In this document: in pieces, positions 16,210 through 24,410 of the stretch
Layout of the letters: the number at the start of each line of letters is the position of its first letter
How positions within the stretch are numbered: position 1 is the stretch's first letter
Source: Nitrobacteraceae bacterium AZCC 1564
GTDB lineage: Bacteria; Pseudomonadota; Alphaproteobacteria; Rhizobiales; Xanthobacteraceae
Assembly (NCBI GenBank): GCA_036924835.1
Contig: JBAGRR010000001.1
Coordinates: 3,859,001 to 3,923,000 of the forward strand
DNA length: 64,000 nt
Direction: 5' to 3'
Program-made: the position numbers and the translations under genes
The notes under the pieces: generated by a model
The model's input: the letters and a program-made list of their open reading frames with translations, nothing else
Told to the model about the DNA's origin: nothing
Database searches by the model: none

Positions 16210-18153
16210 ATGATTGATCCCTCAGTTTCACTAAATCCTACCATCGATCAGGAGCAGTTCCTTACAATCCTCTCTCGTGAGGAGGCCATTGCTCGTTTCG
16301 AGGAGGCGCTCTTTCCGCGTGCTTTGGCCACAGAAAAGCGCGCGTTGTCCGATGCGCTTGGATATGCGTTGGCTGATGATGTAATCGCGCCGCTCGATGT
16401 GCCGCCGTTCGATCGCTCGAATGTTGATGGGTTTGCGGTGCGTTCGTCCGATCTCGTGCAGGCTGCGGAAACTGCGCCGGTTCGCCTTACTCTCAACGGT
16501 GAAACGATTGCATGCGGTGTCGACCCGCAATTGATGGTGGGATCAGGGACGGCAACGCCGATCGCGACGGGTGGCCCGATCCCCCGCGGTGCAGATGCCG
16601 TCATCATGATCGAACACACGCAACCCAATCACGGTGCGATTCGTGTGCGGCGTGCCGTCTCGCCGGGACAGTTCGTCTCCTATGCCGGCTCTGACATCGC
16701 GCGCGGCGAGGTGCTGTTGCGCGTGGGGACGATCATCGGCTCGCGCGAAATTGGCATGGTGGCGGCCTGCGGCATCGCGCAGGTTTCCGTCGTGAAAAGG
16801 CCGAAGGTTGCAATTCTGTCCACGGGCGATGAACTTGTTTCACCGGGCAAGCCGCTGTCCCCCGCGCAGATCTATGACACCAATGGATCGATCGTGACGG
16901 CGGCGGTGAACGAGAACGGCGGTTCAGCGCGCTTCATGGGCTCCATCCCGGACGACGAAGCAAGGTTAGAGGCGGCGATGCGGGAAGCGCTCGCTGATTG
17001 CGATATGCTGGTTCTGTCGGGCGGCACATCGAAAGGCGCGGGCGACGTTTCACACCGGATCATTGGGCGGCTCGGCGAGCCAGGCATTATCGCGCATGGC
17101 GTTGCGTTGAAGCCGGGAAAGCCGTTGTGTCTCGCGGTCTGCGACGGAAAACCCGTTGTCATTCTGCCTGGATTTCCAACGTCGGCGATGTTCACGTTTC
17201 ACGACATGATCGTACCGGTGTTGCGGCGTCTGGCCGGATTGCCGCCGCGCACCGACGCACATGTGCAAGCCAAGGTACCGGTTCGTATCGCATCCGAATT
17301 GGGACGTACTGAATTTGTCATGGTGTCACTTGTGGAAGGCGATAATGGTTTGATCGCCTATCCATCCGGCAAGGGATCGGGTGCGATCACGGCCTTTGCA
17401 CAGGCCGATGGATTTTTGCGGATCGATGCGCTTGCTGATCAGATGCCGGCTGGTACTGAGGCGGAGGTGACGTTGTTCACGCCCCATGTGCGTGTGCCGG
17501 ATCTGGTGATTGTCGGCAGCCATTGCACGGGCCTGGACATCATCACTGCGCCTCTGGCGCGGGCAGGTCTTTCGGTGCGGTCGATCTCGGTCGGAAGTTT
17601 GGGTGGGCTGGCGGCTGCGCGACGCGGCGAATGTGATCTCGCGCCGATCCATCTCTTCGATGAAAAGACCGACACTTACAATGTCTCATTTCTCGTCCCG
17701 GGCCTTGAACTGATGCCCGGTTATCGACGCATGCAGGGCATCGTATTCAGGAGAGGCGACAGTCGCTTTGAGGGGCTTGATGCGAAGGGTGCCGTCGGTG
17801 CTGCACTTGCCGACTCATCGTGCATCATGGTGAACCGGAACCAGGGAGCTGGCACACGCATCCTGATTGACCGGCTTCTGGAAGGTGCGCGGCCGGATGG
17901 CTACTGGAATCAACCGAAATCTCACAACGCAGTGGCTGCCGCAGTGGCCCAAAGGCGGGCTGATTGGGGTATGACGATTGCGCCTGTCGCTCATGCGGCC
18001 GGGCTAGGTTTCATCCCCTTTGCTGAAGAGCATTACGATTTTGCGCTGGTGACATCTCGCCGGGAGCGACCGGCTGTTCAGGCGTTTGTGGAATCACTGG
18101 CATCGGCGGAGACGCGCGCGGCCCTCGAACGGACAGGATTTAGACCTGCTTAA
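16210..18153 (+). CDS. MoeA fused to a periplasmic-binding-protein-like domain
   Basis: A 647-aa fusion. Residues about 15-420 are MoeA with good signatures: NVDGFAVRSSD, ATGGPIPRGADAV, STGDELVSPG, LSGGTSKGAGDVSH, KPGKPLCLAV and LPGFPTSAMFTF. Residues about 430-645 match the substrate-binding-protein-like domain (PBP_like family) found fused to MoeA or to molybdate regulators: DLVIVGSHCTGLDIITAPLA, GLAAARRGECDLAPIHLFD, NRNQGAGTRILIDRLL and WGMTIAPVA. No signal peptide is present, so it acts in the cytoplasm. The extra domain may bind oxyanion or cofactor; this is inference. It lies in the moeA cluster just before formate dehydrogenase. Confidence 0.85.
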   Translation: MIDPSVSLNPTIDQEQFLTILSREEAIARFEEALFPRALATEKRALSDALGYALADDVIAPLDVPPFDRSNVDGFAVRSSDLVQAAETAPVRLTLNGETIACGVDPQLMVGSGTATPIATGGPIPRGADAVIMIEHTQPNHGAIRVRRAVSPGQFVSYAGSDIARGEVLLRVGTIIGSREIGMVAACGIAQVSVVKRPKVAILSTGDELVSPGKPLSPAQIYDTNGSIVTAAVNENGGSARFMGSIPDDEARLEAAMREALADCDMLVLSGGTSKGAGDVSHRIIGRLGEPGIIAHGVALKPGKPLCLAVCDGKPVVILPGFPTSAMFTFHDMIVPVLRRLAGLPPRTDAHVQAKVPVRIASELGRTEFVMVSLVEGDNGLIAYPSGKGSGAITAFAQADGFLRIDALADQMPAGTEAEVTLFTPHVRVPDLVIVGSHCTGLDIITAPLARAGLSVRSISVGSLGGLAAARRGECDLAPIHLFDEKTDTYNVSFLVPGLELMPGYRRMQGIVFRRGDSRFEGLDAKGAVGAALADSSCIMVNRNQGAGTRILIDRLLEGARPDGYWNQPKSHNAVAAAVAQRRADWGMTIAPVAHAAGLGFIPFAEEHYDFALVTSRRERPAVQAFVESLASAETRAALERTGFRPA

Positions 18154-18234
18154 GCCGACTATATGCGAATAAGATAGCCTTGATGCATATTGCGGTATGT
18201 CGCCGGGTACGCCGGCAAGCATGATCGGACTTTG

Positions 18235-19488
18235 ATGGCGCAGCTTTCCGACGATTGTTTTGCTTTCGGTGGACCGATGATGTCGGTCGACGAAGCTGTT
18301 GCAATGATCGCATCGCGAGTTCAGGCCGTGCAGGATGTCGAGGCCGTTTCACTCGCTGGCGCGGACGGACGCGTTCTTGCAGAAACAGTCGTGGCATCGA
18401 TGCCGCTGCCGCCGTTCACCAATTCCGCTGTCGATGGCTACGCGGTTCGCAGTGAAGATCTTCCGCTTGCAGGCAAGCAGGCGTTTCCGGTCGTGGGGCG
18501 CATTGCGGCGGGCGGCGCGGCCAAAGAGCCAATCAAACCCGCCCAAGCCGTTCGCATCTTTACCGGTGCGCCGATGCCGGTGGGCGCCGATACGGTCTTC
18601 ATGCAGGAGGATGTCAGGGTCGAAGATGGGCAGGTCTTTCTGCCGGCAGGACTCAAAGTTGGCGCCAACGTAAGGCTGACCGGCGAAGATATTTCTGAAG
18701 GCGCGTCGGCGTTGCCATCGGGAACGCGCTTGCGGCCACAGGACGTTGCGCTGATTGCTGCGCTTGGGCTGACGAAGATTAACGTGCGAAGGCGAATTCG
18801 CGTCGCCGTGTTTTCAACCGGTAATGAGCTGGTTGCGCCCGGCGCAGAGCGCGTGCCGTCGCAATTGTTCGATTCCAACCGTTACATGCTGATCGCGATG
18901 CTCGGTCGCCTTGGGTGTGAGGTCAGCGACCTGGGTATTCTCCCGGATGATCGCGCGTCACTGGCGCAGTCACTGCGCAAGGCGTCGGCCGGCCATGATC
19001 TGATTTTGACCTCTGGCGGTGTTTCTACGGGCGAAGAGGATCACGTTAAAGCCGCGGTCGAAGCCGTTGGCTCCCTGGTGTTGTGGCGTATTGCCATCAA
19101 ACCCGGACGTCCTGTTGCAATGGGCGTGATTGAAGGCACGCCATTTATCGGATTGCCAGGAAATCCGGTCGCAAGTTTCGTGACATTTACCTATGTCGTG
19201 CGTCCGACCGTGCTTGCGCTGCTTGGAGCGCCGCAGGACCATCCGATCCCGAATCCGATGAGGGCAGCTTTCGCTTACAAAAAGAAGATATCCCGCCGCG
19301 AGTATGTCCGGGTGAATGTCCGTCGCGCGAGTGACGGCATGCTGGAAGCTGTCAAATTTCCACGGGAAGGGGCGGGTCTTTTGTCGTCGCTCGTGGTAAC
19401 GGATGGCTTCGTTGAACTCCCCGAAGACATCACCGAGGTAAAACCGGGCGATGTCGTCAATTTCCTCAGCTATGCAGGCCTGACGTAG
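18235..19488 (+). CDS. moeA: Molybdopterin molybdenumtransferase MoeA
   Basis: A 417-aa canonical MoeA. Motifs: TNSAVDGYAVRSED, FTGAPMPVGADTVFMQED, STGNELVAPG, DSNRYMLIAMLGRLG, TSGGVSTGEEDHVK, KPGRPVAMG and GLPGNPVASFVTF, with the C-terminal domain IV intact. It inserts the metal into adenylylated molybdopterin. Start ATG 18235 (MAQLSDDCFAFGGPMMSVDEA) is the usual N-terminus; the frame extends 15 codons upstream from a TTG without support. It is third in the moeA run, 81 bp after the fusion gene. Confidence 0.93.
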   Translation: MAQLSDDCFAFGGPMMSVDEAVAMIASRVQAVQDVEAVSLAGADGRVLAETVVASMPLPPFTNSAVDGYAVRSEDLPLAGKQAFPVVGRIAAGGAAKEPIKPAQAVRIFTGAPMPVGADTVFMQEDVRVEDGQVFLPAGLKVGANVRLTGEDISEGASALPSGTRLRPQDVALIAALGLTKINVRRRIRVAVFSTGNELVAPGAERVPSQLFDSNRYMLIAMLGRLGCEVSDLGILPDDRASLAQSLRKASAGHDLILTSGGVSTGEEDHVKAAVEAVGSLVLWRIAIKPGRPVAMGVIEGTPFIGLPGNPVASFVTFTYVVRPTVLALLGAPQDHPIPNPMRAAFAYKKKISRREYVRVNVRRASDGMLEAVKFPREGAGLLSSLVVTDGFVELPEDITEVKPGDVVNFLSYAGLT

Positions 19489-19911
19489 CGAAAGGCGCGT
19501 GGCTTCTCCTGGGCTCAGAGTTCACACTTGCACACCAAAGATTAGTGGTCTGGTGGTGGAACGGAACCGCGCGTATTGGCCCGAAGTTGGTCTGGTGGAT
19601 GCCAAAAGAGAACAATTTGCCCGGCCCCGAGGATCAGGGTGGTAGGCACGGCGGCTCAAAGGGTAGGCCTAAGCCGTCATCGCAGGTCGGTCGGCAGGAT
19701 CTGGCACACAATAACGAGGCTGGACCAGGGAGGCATATTGTCCGCGCCCAAAATATTAGATGGAACTTTGTGAACTGTAGTTCCTAAATTCCTCCTTTAG
19801 TTCAATATGATAACGTCGTTTCAGCGGACATGATGATGTGGACGCCGCTCAAAAAGCGTCTTGCACAATGTATACCACGCATTATCGTCTGCTCGAAATG
19901 GAGCAATTCTA
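19489..19911. other. Leader region of the formate dehydrogenase operon
   Basis: This 423-bp stretch has no convincing gene. An 80-codon frame at 19545-19787 is low complexity and lacks a ribosome binding site. The stretch 19740-19820 is unusually AT-rich for this window and contains dyads: GAACTGTAGTTC (19772-19783) inside GGAACT-N11-AGTTCC (19762-19784). TTGCAC (19861-19866) and AATGTATACC precede the start at 19912, but no clean -10 box follows. It probably contains the promoter and operator of the formate dehydrogenase genes. Confidence 0.5.
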
Positions 19912-21624
19912 ATGAATGATGGCGCGCCGCAGCAGGTTTATCCTTTCGAACACCCGGGCGAGGGCAAACGCCGGGCCAAGGCGACCCCGAAGGGGCGTCA
20001 GATTGACCCAAAGGCGAGCGAGGAAATCGCGCGGCTGCTGGATGGCAGGTCGCGCCGCCGCGACATGCTCATCGAGTACCTCCATCTCATTCAGGACAAG
20101 TACCGTCAGATTTCAGCGGCTCACCTCGCGGCACTGGCCGACGAAATGAGATTGGCCTTCTCAGAAGTCTTCGAGGTCGCCACCTTCTACGCCCATTTCG
20201 ACGTGGTGAAGGAAGGTGCGCCGAATATCGCCCCGTTGACGATCCGGGTTTGCGATTCGCTCACCTGCGCGATGCTGGGTGCGGAACAACTCCTGCATGA
20301 ATTGCAGAACAAGGCGGGCCCGGGGGTACGCGTGGTTCGCGCGCCGTGCGTTGGGCGCTGCCATACGGCCCCTGCCGCCGAAGTTGGTCATAATTTCATC
20401 GATCACGCCACGGTTGAGAACGTCCTCGCAGCTGCGAAGGGTGGCGACACGCATACTCATCTGCCGAAGTACGTCGGATACGATGAATATGTCGCTAAGG
20501 GCGGCTATGCGCTGCTGAACAAGCTACGTTCCGGCGAGCTGTCCCGGGAGGATCTGCTCAAGGTGCTGGATGATGCCTCGCTCCGCGGTCTCGGCGGCGC
20601 GGGCTTCCCGACCGGGCGCAAGTGGCGCGCCGTGCTGGGCGAACCCGGACCGCGCCTGATGGCGATCAATGGTGACGAGGGCGAGCCCGGCACGTTCAAG
20701 GATCGTTACTACCTCGAGACCGATCCTCATCGCTTCATCGAGGGCATGCTGATCGGCGCGCACGTTGTCGAAGCGCTTGAGGTCTACATTTATATGCGCG
20801 ATGAATATCCAGCATCGCGTGAGATTCTTGAGCGCGAAATCGCAAAGCTGCCCGCAGGCGGCCCCAAGCTTCACATGCGACGTGGCGCCGGGGCGTATAT
20901 CTGCGGCGAGGAATCCGCGCTGCTGGAGAGCATCGAGGGCAAACGCGGACTGCCGCGCCACAAGCCGCCTTATCCGTTCCAGGTCGGCCTGTTTGGCCTG
21001 CCGACGCTGATCAATAATGTCGAAACCTTGTTCTGGGTGCGCGACATCGTCGAGAAGGGCGCCGATTGGTGGAAATCCCACGGCCGCAATGATCGGCAGG
21101 GTTTGCGCAGCTTCTCGGTCTCGGGCCGCGTGAAAAATCCGGGCATGAAGCTTGCGCCTGCCGGGATCACGGTGCGTGAACTGATCGATGAGTTCTGCGG
21201 CGGCATGGCGGATGGACATACCTTCCATGCCTATCTGCCTGGCGGCGCATCAGGCGGCATTCTGCCGGCGTCGATGGGCGATATTCCGCTCGATTTCGGT
21301 ACGCTGGAAAAATACGGCTGCTTCATTGGTTCCGCCGCTGTCGTCATTCTGTCTGACAAGGATCAGGTGAAGGATGCCGCCTTAAATCTTATGCGCTTCT
21401 TTGAAGATGAAAGCTGCGGCCAGTGCACGCCGTGCCGTGTTGGTACGCAGAAGGCGGCGACGTTGATGGAACGGCGCGTCTGGGATCGCGATCTGCTCAA
21501 CGAGTTGAGCCAGGCGATGCGCGACGCATCGATTTGCGGTCTTGGCCAGGCAGCCTCGAATCCACTCACGACCGTGATTAAATATTTCCCCGAGGAATTC
21601 TCACCCAAGGAAGCTGCGGAATGA
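19912..21624 (+). CDS. fdsB: NAD-dependent formate dehydrogenase, fused gamma-beta subunit
   Basis: A 570-aa fusion. Residues about 30-165 are a NuoE/FdsG-like thioredoxin-fold [2Fe-2S] domain with cysteines in CDSLTCAML and PCVGRCHTAP. The remainder is NuoF/FdsB-like, with the FMN/NAD site (GLGGAGFPTGRKW, GDEGEPGTFKDR, GAGAYICGEESALLESIEG) and the [4Fe-4S] motif CGQCTPCRVGTQK. It passes electrons from formate oxidation to NAD. ATG 19912 has GGAG 9 nt upstream. Its stop overlaps the alpha gene start (ATGA). The fused gamma-beta layout and B-A gene order match Fdh1B of Methylorubrum FDH1 rather than the separate fdsG and fdsB of Rhodobacter. Confidence 0.9.
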   Translation: MNDGAPQQVYPFEHPGEGKRRAKATPKGRQIDPKASEEIARLLDGRSRRRDMLIEYLHLIQDKYRQISAAHLAALADEMRLAFSEVFEVATFYAHFDVVKEGAPNIAPLTIRVCDSLTCAMLGAEQLLHELQNKAGPGVRVVRAPCVGRCHTAPAAEVGHNFIDHATVENVLAAAKGGDTHTHLPKYVGYDEYVAKGGYALLNKLRSGELSREDLLKVLDDASLRGLGGAGFPTGRKWRAVLGEPGPRLMAINGDEGEPGTFKDRYYLETDPHRFIEGMLIGAHVVEALEVYIYMRDEYPASREILEREIAKLPAGGPKLHMRRGAGAYICGEESALLESIEGKRGLPRHKPPYPFQVGLFGLPTLINNVETLFWVRDIVEKGADWWKSHGRNDRQGLRSFSVSGRVKNPGMKLAPAGITVRELIDEFCGGMADGHTFHAYLPGGASGGILPASMGDIPLDFGTLEKYGCFIGSAAVVILSDKDQVKDAALNLMRFFEDESCGQCTPCRVGTQKAATLMERRVWDRDLLNELSQAMRDASICGLGQAASNPLTTVIKYFPEEFSPKEAAE

Positions 21625-24386
21625 CCAAAATTCAATTCGAGCTCGACGGGAAGATGGTCGAAGCAGCGCCGGGTGAATCCATCTGGCAGGTCGCCAAGCG
21701 CCAAGGAACCGAGATCCCGCATCTTTGCTATTCGCCGGAACCGGATTATCGCGCCGACGGCAACTGCCGCGCGTGCATGGTCGAGATCGAGGGCGAGCGT
21801 GTTCTCGCGGCATCCTGCAAACGCACGCCGACGGTTGGCATGAAAGTGAAGTCCGCGAGTGCCCGCGCGGTCTCGGCTCGCAAGATGGTGATGGAGCTTC
21901 TCGTCGCCGATCAACCAGCCCGTGAAACATCCCATGATCCGGACTCAAAGTTCTGGCATTGGGCCGACAAGGTCGAAGTCACGGAAAGCCGCTTCCCTGC
22001 GGCGGAACGCTGGTCGAGCGATACCAGCCATCCGGCGATGAGCGTCAATCTCGATGCCTGCATCCAGTGCGGCCTTTGCGTGCGCGCATGCCGCGAGGTT
22101 CAGGTCAACGACGTCATCGGCATGGCCTATCGCAACCACGATTCCAAGATCGTGTTCGATTTTGACGATCCGATGGGCGAGTCGACCTGCGTTGCCTGCG
22201 GTGAATGCGTTCAGGCCTGCCCGACCGGCGCGCTGATGCCATCCGCGTTGCTCGATGAAAACCAGACGCGGGCGGTTTATCCGGACAAGAAGGTGGATTC
22301 GCTTTGTCCGTTCTGCGGCGTGGGCTGTCAGGTCACGTATCAGGTCAAGGACGAAGAGATCGTCTATGCCGAGGGCCGTGATGGTCCTGCTAACCACAAC
22401 CGTCTCTGTGTGAAAGGACGCTTCGGTTTCGACTACATCCATCATCCGCATCGCATCACCAAGCCGCTGGTTCGGCTGCCGAATGCGAAGAAGAGTTCGA
22501 TGGATCAGGTCGATCCAGCCAATCCGTTCACGCATTTCCGCGAAGCCTCGTGGGAAGAAGCTCTGGATCTCGCTGCGAAGGGTCTTGTGAAGATCCGGGA
22601 TGAGAAGGGCGTCAAGGCACTCGCCGGATTTGGTTCGGCGAAGGGGTCGAACGAAGAAGCTTACCTGTTCCAGAAGCTGGTGCGCACCGGCTTCGGCTCC
22701 AACAATGTCGACCACTGCACCCGGCTTTGTCACGCGTCGTCCGTGGCGGCGCTGATGGAAGGCCTGAACTCTGGTGCGGTGTCTGCGCCGTTCGCAGCGG
22801 CGGCTGATGCTGAAGTCATTATCGTCATCGGTGCCAATCCGGCGGTCAATCACCCGGTTGCAGCGACGTTCATCAAGAACGCCACCAAGCGCGGCGCCAA
22901 GCTGATCGTGATGGATCCGCGGCGGCAAGCGCTTTCGCGACACGCTTACAAGAATCTGCAGTTCAAGCCGGGCTCGGACGTCGCGATGCTGAATGCGATG
23001 CTCCACACCATCATCACCGAAGGCTTGACCGACGATCAATATATTGCCGGCTACACCGAGGGCTTTGACGATCTCAAGGAGAAGATCAAGGACTTCCCGC
23101 CAGAGAAGATGGCAGCGATCTGCGGCATTCATGCGGAAACACTGCGCGAAATTGCGCGGATGTATGCGACAGCGAAGTCATCCATCATCTTCTGGGGTAT
23201 GGGCGTCAGCCAGCATGTGCACGGCACCGACAATGCACGCTGCCTGATCGCGCTGGCGCTGATCACCGGACAGGTTGGGCGGCCGGGCACTGGCCTGCAT
23301 CCGCTGCGCGGACAGAACAACGTGCAGGGTGCGTCGGACGCGGGTCTTATCCCGATGTTCTTGCCGGACTATCAGCCGGTCGGGCGCACCGATCTGCGTG
23401 AACCGTTCGAGCATCTTTGGCATCAGGACCTCGATCCTGTGCGAGGTCTGACGGTGGTGGAGATCATGAACGCGATCCACGCCGGCCAGATCAAGGGTAT
23501 GTATATCGAGGGTGAAAACCCGGCGATGTCGGACCCTGACCTCCAGCACGCCCGCGAAGCGCTGGCCATGCTCGATCACCTTGTGGTGCAGGATCTGTTC
23601 GTCACCGAGACGGCTTTCCACGCCGACGTGATCTTGCCGGCCTCCGCTTTCGCCGAGAAGGTCGGTTCGTTCACCAACACCGATCGCCGTGTGCAGCTCG
23701 CGCGTCAGGTCATCAAGCCGCCGGGAGATGCGCGGCAGGATCTATGGATCATTCAGGAAATCGCCAAGCGCATGGGATTGGACTGGAATTATAGCGGTCC
23801 GGCCGATGTCTTTGACGAAATGACGAAAGTCATGCCGTCGCTGAAGAACATCACCTGGGAGCGACTGGAGCGCGAAGGCGCGGTGACCTATCCGGTGGAC
23901 GATCCGCAGAAGCCGGGCAATGAAATCATCTTCACCACGGGTTTCCCGACGGAGAGCGGCCGCGGCAAGATCGTGCCGGCTCATGTCACACCTCCGGACG
24001 AAGTGCCGGATGACGAGTATCCCATGGTGCTGTCCACGGGCCGCGTGCTTGAGCACTGGCATACCGGCTCCATGACCCGTCGCTCGGAAGTACTCGACAA
24101 TATCGAGCCGGAAGCCGTGGCGTTCATGTCGCCGAAGGATATGCGCCGAATGAACGTCTGGCCCGGCGATTTCATCCGGATGGAGACCCGCCGCGGTGCT
24201 GTGGAGGTGAAGGTCCGCTCCGACCGCGACGTGCCGGAGAACATGATCTTCATGCCGTTCTGCTACGCAGAGGCAGCGGCCAATCTGCTGACCAATCCTG
24301 CGCTCGATCCGTTCGGGAAAATTCCCGAGTTCAAGTTCTGCGCGGTGCGGGCGGAAAAAATCGAACTGCGAACCGCGGCCGAATAA
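21621..24386 (+). CDS. fdsA: Formate dehydrogenase alpha subunit (Mo/W-bis-MGD)
   Basis: A 921-aa catalytic subunit. The N-terminus is NuoG-like: a [2Fe-2S] domain (CYSPEPDYRADGNCRACMVE), then [4Fe-4S] sites CIQCGLCVRAC and CVACGECVQAC. Next come the molybdopterin-oxidoreductase domain with its own cluster CPFCGVGCQV, and the active site DHCTRLCHASS, where Cys replaces the selenocysteine of FdhF-type enzymes. The C-terminal MGD-binding domain includes VLSTGRVLEHWHTGSMTRR. It oxidises formate to CO2 in the cytoplasm. FdsC/FdhD and FdsD genes are not adjacent: the next gene is convergent. Metal (Mo or W) cannot be read from sequence, but the nearest relative type, FDH1, can use tungsten. Confidence 0.93.
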   Translation: MTKIQFELDGKMVEAAPGESIWQVAKRQGTEIPHLCYSPEPDYRADGNCRACMVEIEGERVLAASCKRTPTVGMKVKSASARAVSARKMVMELLVADQPARETSHDPDSKFWHWADKVEVTESRFPAAERWSSDTSHPAMSVNLDACIQCGLCVRACREVQVNDVIGMAYRNHDSKIVFDFDDPMGESTCVACGECVQACPTGALMPSALLDENQTRAVYPDKKVDSLCPFCGVGCQVTYQVKDEEIVYAEGRDGPANHNRLCVKGRFGFDYIHHPHRITKPLVRLPNAKKSSMDQVDPANPFTHFREASWEEALDLAAKGLVKIRDEKGVKALAGFGSAKGSNEEAYLFQKLVRTGFGSNNVDHCTRLCHASSVAALMEGLNSGAVSAPFAAAADAEVIIVIGANPAVNHPVAATFIKNATKRGAKLIVMDPRRQALSRHAYKNLQFKPGSDVAMLNAMLHTIITEGLTDDQYIAGYTEGFDDLKEKIKDFPPEKMAAICGIHAETLREIARMYATAKSSIIFWGMGVSQHVHGTDNARCLIALALITGQVGRPGTGLHPLRGQNNVQGASDAGLIPMFLPDYQPVGRTDLREPFEHLWHQDLDPVRGLTVVEIMNAIHAGQIKGMYIEGENPAMSDPDLQHAREALAMLDHLVVQDLFVTETAFHADVILPASAFAEKVGSFTNTDRRVQLARQVIKPPGDARQDLWIIQEIAKRMGLDWNYSGPADVFDEMTKVMPSLKNITWERLEREGAVTYPVDDPQKPGNEIIFTTGFPTESGRGKIVPAHVTPPDEVPDDEYPMVLSTGRVLEHWHTGSMTRRSEVLDNIEPEAVAFMSPKDMRRMNVWPGDFIRMETRRGAVEVKVRSDRDVPENMIFMPFCYAEAAANLLTNPALDPFGKIPEFKFCAVRAEKIELRTAAE

Positions 24387-24394
24387 GGCCGCGG
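24373..24394. terminator. Hairpin at the end of the formate dehydrogenase operon
   Basis: Perfect 8-bp stem CCGCGGCC/GGCCGCGG with a 6-nt loop GAATAA that contains the alpha-subunit stop codon. It lies between convergent operons. There is no T-run, so termination is likely but unproven. Confidence 0.55.
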
Positions 24395-24410
24395 ATTCCC
24401 ATCCGATCGT

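Noticed and set aside
19545..19787. 80-codon frame in the formate dehydrogenase leader
   Set aside because: Low-complexity Gly/Pro/Trp-rich translation, no ribosome binding site; the region is better explained as promoter and leader DNA.
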